Origin: Sesamum alatum
Taxonomy: Eukaryota; Streptophyta; Magnoliopsida; Lamiales; Pedaliaceae
Assembly: GCA_034509735.1 (NCBI GenBank)
Contig: JACGWO010000005.1
Coordinates: forward strand, 23,616,383 to 23,680,382
DNA length: 64,000 nt
Reading direction: 5' to 3'
Part shown: positions 33,021 to 42,690 of the stretch, piece by piece
Position numbering within the stretch: the first letter of the stretch is position 1
How the letters are laid out: the number at the start of each line of letters is the position of its first letter
Notes under the pieces: generated by a model
Database searches by the model: none
Told to the model about the DNA's origin: nothing
What the model saw: the letters and a program-made list of their open reading frames with translations, nothing else
Program-made: the position numbers and the translations under genes

Positions 33021-35204
33021 TGTTAGAATAGGTGACCAGAAAGCCAATATGTTTGGCATTTTGTAACCTATTTGACAACTTGATGTAATGTAATATTATG
33101 TAATGAATAAAATGAGTATTCGTTACCATTGGTACCTTATTTGTTGCGCTCATTTTCCATATGTTAAAATGGTATTTTACATATATCGCAACAAAGCCCA
33201 CAGACCACGATTAACAACTCATGCAGTTGGGCCACGCATTAGATGGTGGTCATGAAATCAACTGATAAAAAGTTGGGCCTGAAACGTTCTAAGTCGAGGA
33301 CCTCGAGACAGGGCATCGAGAGTCCTATAGAGACTTGCACCAAGAGTCGTGTTCATTGGATGAGTGTCGTGTTTCATCGGCGACAGGCGTGAGATGCCTA
33401 CACGATCTTGGTGGGTTGTTCGACTGGGGTCGAGCCGACTAAACTAACTCGCGGGGATCATCATATGGAAGACTTGGAGGCTTGGTGGTATGATTGGATT
33501 TCCCCGATTCCGATAGTACGGGAGTATTCCTCAGACTTGAGGAACCATGACAGTCACGTATACAGGATGGTTGTATCTTGGATCTGGCGAGAGGTGATCA
33601 TTGTGTAAGATGATCATTATAAGCCTTGTCCACTGCAGTCAGAATGTGTAGCGAGGATGGTGGGTTCCAAGAAGAGGATCTGTCCTATGTCAGTATGTGA
33701 CAGAGGTATCTCCTATGCACTTGGAGAGACGTTCATGCTGCTTAAACCTGTGGCCATAGTGGTTGGTCAAACATGAAATGGTTTCCTGTGTTGATGCAAT
33801 GAGGCATGCGTAGTCTCGAGTATTAAGATAGATGCCTAGTCAAGGATGGGAACCGACGCCCAACTTCATAACCTAGACTAAGGCCGGGAGACGGAAGGAC
33901 CGACCTGTACGGAATCGGCGCCTAAATGTTCACACCAACATTCACCTAGTCTCTAGTGCCACGGACCGTTGCTAGACGGCTACCCATTGTAACGGGCCCC
34001 TGTTGGACATGAGCCCAAGTCTAGTTGAGGGTGAACCTAAAGGGTCACACATAAATCATTCGGAGGATAATAAGTAATTGTATTACTTAAGGGATTGTCC
34101 ATTGGATGGACGAGCCGGTATTGTATCGAGCCCTCGTTTAATCGGTAAATGGAATTTATCAGTTAATGTAGAGAGTCGAAATATTGGGTCTTTTAATTGA
34201 ATTAAAAGATCAATGAGAATTATTTAAGTGGACTTAATGTTAAATGGGATTTCATTTTAGGTTCGTTGTAATTGGATTACAGTGGAACCCGGTCCGTTAA
34301 ATTTTGGCCCAAGAGGTGTGTTAATTCCGCTTTTGGAATAGAAATAAGTTGGACTTCTTCCCTAATGTGATATGCCGAAAATTACCACTTTCGAAGGGGT
34401 AAAAATCGGCCATACATGGCCTTGATGTGTTGACTTGTCTCTTTTGGTAAGGGACAAATCAATTCCAATCAAGCCTCTCTCTTTTGGTATGATTAAATCA
34501 TACCTTAATGAATTAGTGGTAGGCTTGATTAATGAATTAGTGGGATTGATTGGGATGTATCTAGACATCCTTGGATGAACCTAGACACATTCCAATGATC
34601 ACATTAATTTTGTATATATATACATATATGAGTATATACATTCATCAAAGCAAGAGAATTCAGTATTCATCTTTTTTTAGGAAAATGAAGAAAAATACTC
34701 TACACACCTCTCTCTAGGTTTCGGCCCTCTCTCTCTCACACATATATCCCCTTTATTCTTCACTTGATCTTGGATCATTTGGAAGAACAAAGCAAGTTTA
34801 AGAAAAACACTAATTGATAGTGTTCTATTTTCTTAAATCGAATCCTCTAAGATTTGTTTTCTTCTAGGAAGGAAAATGTGCATCTCTTCCGGTGTGATGT
34901 GGATTACCTCTAGAGAGTTCATACGTTTAAACTTGGTGAGCATTTTTGGAGAGGAACAACGCTAGTAACCGTGCAAGTGTTTGAACTACAAAGGTAATTT
35001 CGATTTTACACTATTGTGGTTCATCCTTTATTCTCTATGCTCTATGTACAAAATATGCTTTTAAATATTGTTACATCCTACATCGAACGCCCGGTTGAGC
35101 ACCCAAGAATACACCCCTTGGAATTTTGTGATAATTGCTTTATTTATGCAATTCGTTTCTTCTCACGCTTCTGCTCGCACTCCCGGGCGGATCCGCTTGT
35201 CCCT
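33021..35204 (+). repeat. 3' LTR of copia element 1 (about 2184 bp, end clipped)
   Basis: Starts TGTTAGAATAGGTGACC and aligns along its whole length with 12819-15058, with many CG-to-TG/CA type differences. CGAGGACCTCG is at 33295-33305 and the conserved core block starts at 33942. It ends ...TTGTCCCT, three to four bases before the expected terminus, then enters gypsy integrase sequence. Confidence 0.9.
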
Positions 35205-35583
35205 GAGCTTGCAGATTAGCACAAATTGGAGAAAACCCCTCCTTGACTACCTACGGAAGGAATCTTTCCTGCTGATGTAAGTGAAGCAGTCCACCTGAGG
35301 AGTCAGGCAGCTAGATTTACCTTACTAGGAGGAATCCTCTACAATCGTAGCTTTTCCTAGCCCTACCTCCGATGCCTATCAGCAGAGGAAGGCAACTCCA
35401 TGCTCGAGGAGATTCATGAACTATGGATCCCATACCGAGGGTATGGCCCTTGTAAGGGAAACTTTAAGAGCTGGATATTTCTGGCCTACTCTCAAGAAGG
35501 ACGCTATAAACTAGGTAAGAAGGTGTGAATACTGCTAGAATCATGCCCCACTCATCCATGTACCAGTTGAGCCCTTCAAGGCC
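35205..35583 (+). pseudogene. Gypsy RNase H-integrase fragment (right flank of element 1)
   Basis: Frame-broken coding sequence recognisable as the linker and N-terminal zinc-binding part of Tat-type integrase: WRKPLLDYLRKESF, then in other frames a stretch equivalent to RETLRAGYFWPTLKKDA and CEYC..HAPLIHVPVEPFK. It is read in the same direction as 12750-12818, and together they flank copia element 1. About 1 kb of RNase H that should lie between the two halves is absent, consistent with a deletion at the clipped LTR end. Confidence 0.65.
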
Positions 35584-35589
35584 CTTTTA

Positions 35590-37288
35590 GTACCTTGTCT
35601 TTCTGGGGTTACGCACTTGAGACAGCATCTAAGTTGTTGAACATAGCTTCGTCCAAAGCTGTGGCCCAGACCCCATATCACATATGGCATGGCAAGCTTG
35701 CTTCCTACAAGTACTTGAAGGTGTAAGGTAGCCTTGCATACGTCAAGAAGCTAGTGGGAGACAAGCTAGACTCAAGGTCTAGTTTGTGCAGGTTCATCGG
35801 CTATCCGAAAGAAACTGTGGGATATTGCTTCTATGACCCCTCTGAGCAAAATGTTTTTGTCTCGAGGAATGCAGCTTTCTTGAAAAAAAATGTTTTCCAT
35901 CAGATACCAGGCGCGATGAGTTGCTCCTTGAGGAACAAGTGAGGCACCTTAATCGTCAGTGGCGACATCGTCTACGCCTACAGTTCTCGCTGATATTCCA
36001 GTCCTCCGTAGTTCAGCAAGAGTGCCACAACCCCCTTAGAGGTATGGCTTCTTGGGCATGACCGGTCAATTGGACAGTGTTCCATAGACGTACAAAGACG
36101 TGATGTTGGACATCAATTCAGAAAAATGGCTAGAGGTATGAGATCCGAAATGAACTCCATGATTTCAAACCAAGTTTGGACATTGGAGGACCCACCCAAG
36201 GGTGTCAAACCTGTTGGGTGTAAATGGTTCTATAAACGTAAATTTGGAGCTAATGGGGAGGTGAAAACCTTTAAGGCTAGGCTTGTGGCGAAAGGTTACA
36301 CTCAGCGCCCTTGGTTCGACTTTGAGGAGACCTATTTGCCAGTTGCCATGGCCAAGTCCATTTAGATAATGCTTGCCATATCTGCATGGTATGACTATGA
36401 AATATGGCAGATGGACGTAAAAACGACCTTCCTTAATGATTACGTTGATGAAGAGATCTATATGGATTAATCAAAGGGTTTCACTATCGTTGGAGAAGAG
36501 CAGAAGGTTTGCCATCTCCAAAGGTCCATCTATGACCTCAAACAAACTTCCCAAAGCTCGAATATATGTTTTGATGAAGTCATATGGGGCTATGATTTCA
36601 TCAAGAACGTTTATGACCCTTGTATATACAAAAAGGTCAGTGGGAGCTCAGTCGTGTTCCTAGTGCTTTATATGAACGGCATCTTGCTCATTGGAAATGA
36701 TGTGAAGATGTTAGGTGACACAAAATCATGGTTGTCCACTAAATTCTCCATGAAGGATTTGGGTGGGGCTTCCTACATCCTAGGCATCAAGATCTTCAGG
36801 GATAGATTTAGAAGGATGTTAAGAATGATCCAGAAATCGTATGTTGAGAAAATCTTGAAAATGTTCAAGATGGATAACTCCAAATAAGGATTTCTTCCCA
36901 TGAGGCATGGGGTTAAGTTGTCCAAGAAGCAGTCTCCTAAGACTCATGAGGAACTTAAAAGGATGAACGGACGCCCCTTATGCCTCTGTTGTAGGCATTA
37001 TCCAGTATGTGGTACAGTGCACAAGGTAATGTCGAGCCAATAGTTATCTTCTACAATAATAAGAGGGGTATAGCGTAAACGAAGGAATCAAGATCTCATC
37101 ACCAGTCCAAACACATTCTTAGACGCTATCATCTTCTCAGATAGATGGTAGGAAGAGGTGACATTCGGATGGACCAAGTCAGCTTAGCAGAAAATACAAC
37201 GGATCCATTGACTAAGCCCGTGTCACAAGTCGCTCATACGCAACATCTTGGGAAGATGGGCTTGAGGCAAATGAGTGATTGTCTTTAG
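35590..37288 (+). pseudogene. Copia element 3 pol (integrase end, RT, RNase H remnant)
   Basis: Integrase end: FWGYALETASKLLN-like, then SSLCRFIGYPKETVGYCFYDPSEQNVF (35775-35850). RT: WFYKRKFGANGEV, FKARLVAKGYTQRPW, MDVKT-, then LYMNGILLIGND near 36670, where YVDD has become YMNG, so the polymerase metal-binding site is gone. After the CTR motif near 37023 the sequence jumps to AEPIVIF, deleting about 370 bp of RNase H. It ends near 37288 with GLRQMSDCL. Stops near 35725, 36364, 36468 and 36885 add to the damage. Confidence 0.8.
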
Positions 37289-37302
37289 GTCAAATGGGAG
37301 AT

Positions 37303-39395
37303 TGTTAGAAATAGTTGACCGAAAAGACAATTACATTGGGCTTCTATAATATACTTTCTGATAATTTCGATGTAATATAATATTTATGTTTTGAATAAAC
37401 AGTGATATTCAATCAATGGCATTTTCTCTTTGTTGTGTATACTGCTTCTGTTATATTCTGTTAATTGCACAACAATGCCCACAGACCGAACAATTGAATC
37501 CAACAGGTTAGACTGCACATTGGTTGGCAGTCATGAAACCAACTTTTGTGGATCGGTCTGAAATGTTCCAAGTCAAAGACCTCGAGACAGAACATCGAGG
37601 GTCCAAGAGAGACTTGCACTAAGGATTGCAAGTCGTGTTTCATCGGTAGGAGGCATAGATCACCTATGCAATCTTAGTGGGTTGGTTGGCTAGGTAGTCG
37701 ACTGACTGAACTGAGTTGCAAAAATCGTCATATGGAAGTTCGTTGGGGCATGGTTGGTATGATTGGAATTCCCAGCTCTGATAGTATGAGATTAGTGCTC
37801 GGACTCGAGGAACCATGGCAGTCGCATGCATATGATGCCTATAGCTTAGATTTGGCAAGTGACACCGGTGTTGAGAGATACAGTTGTTATAAGCTTCATT
37901 TGGTGCAGTCAGAATGTGTAATGAGGACGGTGCGTTCCAAGATATAATTCATCCCTGTCAGTGTTATGATGGTAAAGTCACCTATACGTTCTGAGATCCG
38001 TTTACCTTAGAATTTCGGCCACATTGGCTGAATCAGTGGGATAGGTTTCCCCAGTGATGGTTCAGTAGGGGGATCTCGAGTACTGAGTATAGCCACCTAG
38101 TCAAGGAGGGAATCGGTGCCCAAATTCTATGCCCTAGACTACGGCTAGGAGACAAAAGGTGGAAGGACTGTACTCATATGCATTCAGGAGCCTAAACGTT
38201 CATCCCATGTTTCACCTAGTCTCTAGTGCCATGGACCGTTGCTAAATGACCACTCATGGTAATGGAGTACTTCCGGTTATGGAATAACTGAAAGCAATTA
38301 AATTGAATTTAATTGATCAGTGTTGGACGCCGACCTAAGTCTACCTGAGGGTGAACCTAAAGAGTCACACACGATTCACTGGATGTGAAATGAATTAATT
38401 CCGGAAGGACAACTAATTTAATTAGATTAAATTAATTTCTTGGATAACATAAATGATGGAATCAATTATGGTAATAATCTATGAGATGGATTTTCCAAAA
38501 GTTTAATTAATGAGATTAATTAAATTTTGGTTTTGGCTTTAAAAATTAATTCGATTAATTTATCGGGCTTAATTCATAAATTGGATTTATGGAGAGTGGG
38601 CCCCTTTTAATTGGATTAGAAAGGATGAAAATTATTAATTGGGCTTAAGTATTAAAATTTAATATAAAGTCCATTGGACCTTGGGTTCTTTTAAATTGTA
38701 TTTAAATCAACCCGGTCCATAAAAGCCCAAGAGAAATAGATGGCCATGATTTGATCAGGGAGATGGATGGCCGAGATTCATCCTACAAGAGGAAGGAAAA
38801 ATCAACAATCATAGGTAGTGGTGAAGATTGTGGCTCTATGGAAGCTTCCTAGAGAGTTTGTGTAGGTTAAATGACTAGGTCATTTAAATACACAATTACA
38901 TACACAATCACACACACCACTCACGCCTCCTCTCCTCCATCTCTCCAAGAAAGTGTTTCTTTGTTGTTCTTGATTCATTTAAGGAAGAAGAACGAGATAT
39001 GAATCACATTAATTCATAGCGTTGTGTTGCTATCTTCCTTCCCAAAACATTTTCTTGCTAGCATGAGTGATGTTGAAATCCGGTGAATTGCGTGGACCAC
39101 TTTAGATGTTCTCTACATTGAGTTCTTGGAGGTGTGACTCAAAAAACAATGCATGTAGTCGATCAAGAATACTACGAGGGTAAGAGTTCTCTACGGTTTC
39201 TTTGCATCTTGTTTCTTGTTTTACAATTCTATGACCTCCTTGTGTAATGTTGTTGTATACATGAGATACACCGAATGACCCGGAAGATCAAGAGTATTCC
39301 CTTTGATCTGGTTTTAATTGTTTAATTCCGCATCGTTTATCGCTTTTCATTATTTTCAATGCTTCCACCGCGTGTTTCTCGGGCCAATCCACACT
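37303..39395 (+). repeat. 3' LTR of copia element 3 (about 2.09 kb)
   Basis: Starts TGTTAGAAATAGTTGACC after AAATGGGAGAT. The core block starts at 38212 (offset 909). The usual CGAGGACCTCG reads CAAAGACCTCG here. The end is unclear: 'ccgcgtgtttctcgggccaatccaca' near 39370-39392 matches the region just before the terminus in other LTRs, but the final TTCA is not seen. Confidence 0.8.
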
Positions 39396-39805
39396 TGTAA
39401 TATGAACTACAACTAGGATATCCAATGAGTGGAAAAGGTGTAGAGAATAGTCTAGTCATTATTGTCAGTTGTTGATGTATTCGTGCATCAAATTTGAAAA
39501 GTTTTCTTAAATTAGTGCTATTTTTTATTGCATTCATTTTTATCCAATGTACTTACGAAAGACTATTGATCTTAAAGCTATTTATGATCTTTTACTGATT
39601 GTTTCTTATGTCTTTTATTCGTAAAAGTGACGGTACAAAAATTTACAATTGAAGAATGCATGGGTGTCTTGATGGTTTTAGTATATTCTACCATTTTAAT
39701 TAAAATTTTCTCATTATTTAACGATTTTATCAACTCGATGAAGGTTGAAGGTACAAGCACTAAACGGAGGTGTGGTGTGCCAAAATGAAAGGGTCAGGGT
39801 ACATC

Positions 39806-40010
39806 CGAAGAATCTGGATAGTGAGGGAGAAAGAGATGTTGGTTAATGGATTGAAACACATAGCTTCCACCGGTTGGAATTGAAAAATGGTTTCTGGAGA
39901 TTTGTTTTCTTTCCATGTGGAGCAATATATGTTGAAGAAATTTTCAAATTGTTAACTTAAGGTGGAACCACACATTTATTCAAGATCCATATGTTGAAGA
40001 AAGGATCGAT
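39806..40010 (+). pseudogene. Myb/SANT-like domain gene relic, first half
   Basis: Two frames together match the plant Myb/SANT-like DNA-binding domain found in many Harbinger-associated and L10-interacting-type proteins: RRIWIVREKEMLVNGLKHIA, then GWN, then the pieces EQYMLKKFSNC and VEPHIYSR, then LKKG. Stops replace the residues after GWN and before LK. In this family the domain continues with a SGFGW motif, found here only 2.1 kb further on at about 42115. The match is by pattern, so moderate confidence. It is not expressible as read. Confidence 0.5.
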
Positions 40011-40197
40011 GGCAATTTACCCTCCTTTGTTATTGATTTTAAAAGACCGAGGTGACTTTCAACAAGTAGAGATTTGGGAGACAAAAAGAGAGAATTCGAG
40101 AGAAACCCTGGATCTTGAAAACCCTCGGACGCATTCCAGAAACCTTTTGAAAATTCAAACATCTTGTTAAAAATCGTTCAAAAAAAAGTTGAAACAC

Positions 40198-40900
40198 CAA
40201 ATCTTTTAGATGGATCGCCATCGAACAGCTGCTGACGTACGAGTGGCTGAGAAAGGGATGTTGTAGCAGGTTATGAACAATGGGAGGGTGGTTCAGAGGT
40301 GGATGTCACCAACCTCGGCGTAGAATAAGAAGATGTTGATGGAGAGCATTCTCAAGGTTTTGGAGGAGGATAATAAGAAGTTCCTCCAGAGGCTCTAAAA
40401 CAAGACAGACAAGTCAACTTTCAATTTTTTTTATATCTTGCTTGCTTACAAGAACAATCTTGATTTTTGGTTTAAAGTGCTAACTTTGTTTTACATAAGT
40501 GGCTTGCAGAAAATCTAGAATATTTAAAAAAAAAATTACATTTTTTAGTTATTAGCAAGAATTTTAGACCTGGTTGGATGATGATTTCAAGAAGTTTTAT
40601 ATAATGGGGATTTTGATATTTGTAAAGGGTGGAAATTGAGATTCAAAAGATTGAAGTGGGATTCCAGGATCTGTCTATTGAGGGAGATGCATATGTTAGG
40701 ACAAGAGCATTTCCAACTCTGCTAAATTCAACACTTAATACGTTTGAGGTATATTATTCAAACATGATAAAGGTAGTCCTATACTATTATGTTAATCTTT
40801 TTGGTGTCATAAGTTGCACTAGGGATGATTGTGTTATCTCAGTCAAAGAAACTGGTTGTTAAGATACTTCAAGATGTTAGAGGAATTGTGAGACCGCCAA
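40198..40900 (+). pseudogene. PDR/ABCG transporter gene fragment, first exons
   Basis: Three exon-like blocks match the cytosolic N-terminus of plant pleiotropic-drug-resistance ABC transporters. Block 1 (40205-40410): IAIEQLLTYEWLRKG, QVMNNGRVVQ, NKKMLMESILKVLEEDNKKF, with single-base shifts near 40258 and 40327. Block 2 (about 40622-40747): IEIQKIEVGFQDLSIEGDAY, then FPTLLNSTLNTFE. Block 3 (about 40826-40899): SQSKKLVVKILQDV and GIVRPPR, followed by gtatgc. The gaps between blocks begin with GT and end with AG, as introns do. The next exon (Walker A, GPPGAGKTT) is not found downstream. A retained intron structure shows DNA-level duplication, not a processed copy. Confidence 0.75.
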
Positions 40901-42100
40901 GGTATGCTTAAAAATCTTGCAGATTTTCCTTTTTTGAATAGTAGAATTTAATTTATCTCTTTATACATCAGAAAAGGATTAGTCATTATTGGGTGTTAAA
41001 GCATAACAAGCATATATAGCAACCATTGCAGTAAATCTAGCATAGACCAACTAGAATTGCTTCATGCATATTCATTTTCTAATTTGTTAGCCTTTGATGA
41101 ATTTATTAGCAAAGAATGGTAGGTGAACTCTTCTATATGTGTTTCTTTTAACTGTAGATGTAGAAACAAATGAGTGCTTGGAAAACAATTATGAGTTTCT
41201 GTTTTTAATTTACTATCATCATTTGCTTGAAAAATCTTAAGCTTTTTTTCTTATTTTTATTTTAAAAAAGAACATGTTTAGGGAGGGATCAGTCTTAGCA
41301 AATGCACAACCTCCAGTAGTGCTTAGAAGTTACACCAAAAGTCCCACCATATCCCAAGCCCTGGAGAATATTAGGAAGACGACTAAGATAAGGCCATGGA
41401 AGCCTTGAAGCTATTTATTATTGAAAAATATTCAACTTTTGCAGTAGTTTGGAACAATTAACAAGTTGGTGGATGCTTAAGTGGTTTTGGAATTTTCTGG
41501 CATGTACTCATACTTTAGAACATCTAGGTCCTTCTAAACACACATACTGGCCATAATATTACCTTTTATGTTTTGCATTTCTAAGTCATTTGTGTTGAGA
41601 GATTATTCTACTTATACAAAGGGCTTCTTTGCACCAAGTGAATTACATATTTCATAAAAATTGTTCCTCTAAAAATATTACGACATCAAGAAATTAACAT
41701 CATTTTCACTCCAGCGCAAGAATTAAAACCAAGATGAAGAACACACTACTAACATTAAGAAATTAACCTCATTTATTGAGAGAAATATTTGGGAATTGCG
41801 ATGGGGTAAAATTTTAATTTAACCTAACATAGGAGGCTAAAATTCTATTAACCATTTTAAATGATGGTGTAAGGGCAAACAATTTTATACAACTCAAACC
41901 AAACAACCAGCCGCATCAACCGCCCGTGAACTTCACCACTACATGGAGCGATTTTTTTTTTTTTTTGGCTCCATTTAAAAAATCATAAGTTTAAGTTCTT
42001 ATTTATTTTTTACATGGGGGTAAATTTCCATATATGGCTAATACGAGAGGGGCGCTTTCGATTTGTCCATTGAAGAAATACTATAGCTCCCTTGTTAGGA
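40901..42100. other. No gene recognised
   Basis: AT-rich, intron-like sequence follows the PDR fragment. A short plus-strand open stretch at about 41290-41407 (GSVLANAQPPVVLRSYTKS...) has exon-like composition but no family I recognise. There is a T15 run near 41953. Nothing else supportable. Confidence 0.4.
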
Positions 42101-42104
42101 TGAT

Positions 42105-42395
42105 GAGTTGAAGTGAGTTTGGCTGGGAAAAGAGTAAAAACATGATTACCATACATGATACTGAAGGTGATGTTATGTCATCTCACACGACTTCATTGAA
42201 GTCGTAGGTGTATGATAAATTCCACCTTACATTGTTTTGTACAGATTGATCCAAGTACGAAGACAACGCAGTATAAGTTTTGGCCAATTTTCCTTGCTTG
42301 GCGAGAAATCTTTGGGAGGGACAGGGTCTCAAACGAATATACTGAGGATATTGCAAACTCTGCTATTGTCCCTGTGGTGATTGAAACCTGACTTA
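42105..42395 (+). pseudogene. Myb/SANT-like domain gene relic, second half
   Basis: Reads FGWEKSKNMITIHD, then after a stop KFWPIFLAWREIFGRDRVSN and EDIANSA. These match the part of the Myb/SANT-like family that follows the PHI..SK segment (SGFGW..., then WP...EIFGKDRA). Same strand as 39806-40010, so the two halves are probably one gene split by the PDR-bearing segment. A 17-nt palindrome CGACTTCATTGAAGTCG lies within it (42188-42204). Confidence 0.5.
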
Positions 42396-42580
42396 ACATT
42401 TTTGCGATGAACGTGATTTAAATTTGGCGTTCAAATCGATGGCAAGTCCAAAGAATAATGCGCTTTAACCTCTAGACAAGAAGCATTTTTACAAAAATCC
42501 GAATGCTTGATAGATATTTTAGGTTCTATTAGCAAAGTTAGACTAATACACTAGAGCAATAGGTGAATAGCTTCTAATAC

Positions 42581-42690
42581 CTCATACAAGGTGGCAAGAA
42601 CACGAGAACATTGAGGACCTGCAGCAGCCAAAATTGTGCATGTCACAACAGCAGCCAAAGCTTGCTCCAACGCTTCTTCGTCGATCTCTC
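42581..42690 (-). pseudogene. CSN4: COP9 signalosome subunit 4 (CSN4), single exon
   Basis: On the minus strand, 36 codons read EIDEEALEQALAAVVTCTI, LAAAGPQCSRV, LATLYE. This is the region of CSN4 just before the PCI domain; VTCTILAAAGPQRSRVLATLY is highly characteristic of plant CSN4. The exon is preceded by ...CACAG and followed by GTATTA, matching splice sites. CSN4 is a core subunit of the COP9 signalosome, which removes NEDD8 from cullins. I found no neighbouring CSN4 exons within the surrounding 2 kb on either side, so this is an isolated exon. The coding sequence itself is undamaged. Confidence 0.75.

Larger units (their letters stand above)
12819..35204 (+). mobile_element. Copia retrotransposon 'element 1' with nested insertions
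   Basis: The two LTRs (12819-15058 and 33021-35204) are about 95% alike by eye and belong to the same subfamily. Between them, in order: primer site, leader, gag, protease, integrase, RT and RNase H, broken by a hAT transposon (15417-19288), a solo LTR (22572-24589) and the internal region of a second copia element (24987-31233). Removing these leaves an internal region of roughly 5.8 kb. It sits inside a gypsy pol relic. The last bases of the right LTR (TTCA) are missing and no target duplication is visible, so the right edge has been altered. Confidence 0.85.
35584..39395 (+). mobile_element. Copia 'element 3', 3' part
   Basis: Begins abruptly in the integrase C-terminus, next to the gypsy fragment, and runs through RT, a shortened RNase H, purine tract and 3' LTR (37303-39395). 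The 5' LTR, leader, gag and most of integrase are missing. Its LTR is clearly more diverged than those of element 1, so it is an older or separate subfamily member. Confidence 0.8.

Noticed and set aside
12819..35204. Possible envelope-like gene as in some long copia elements
   Set aside because: Pol in elements 1 and 2 runs to the purine tract and LTR with no space for a further ORF.
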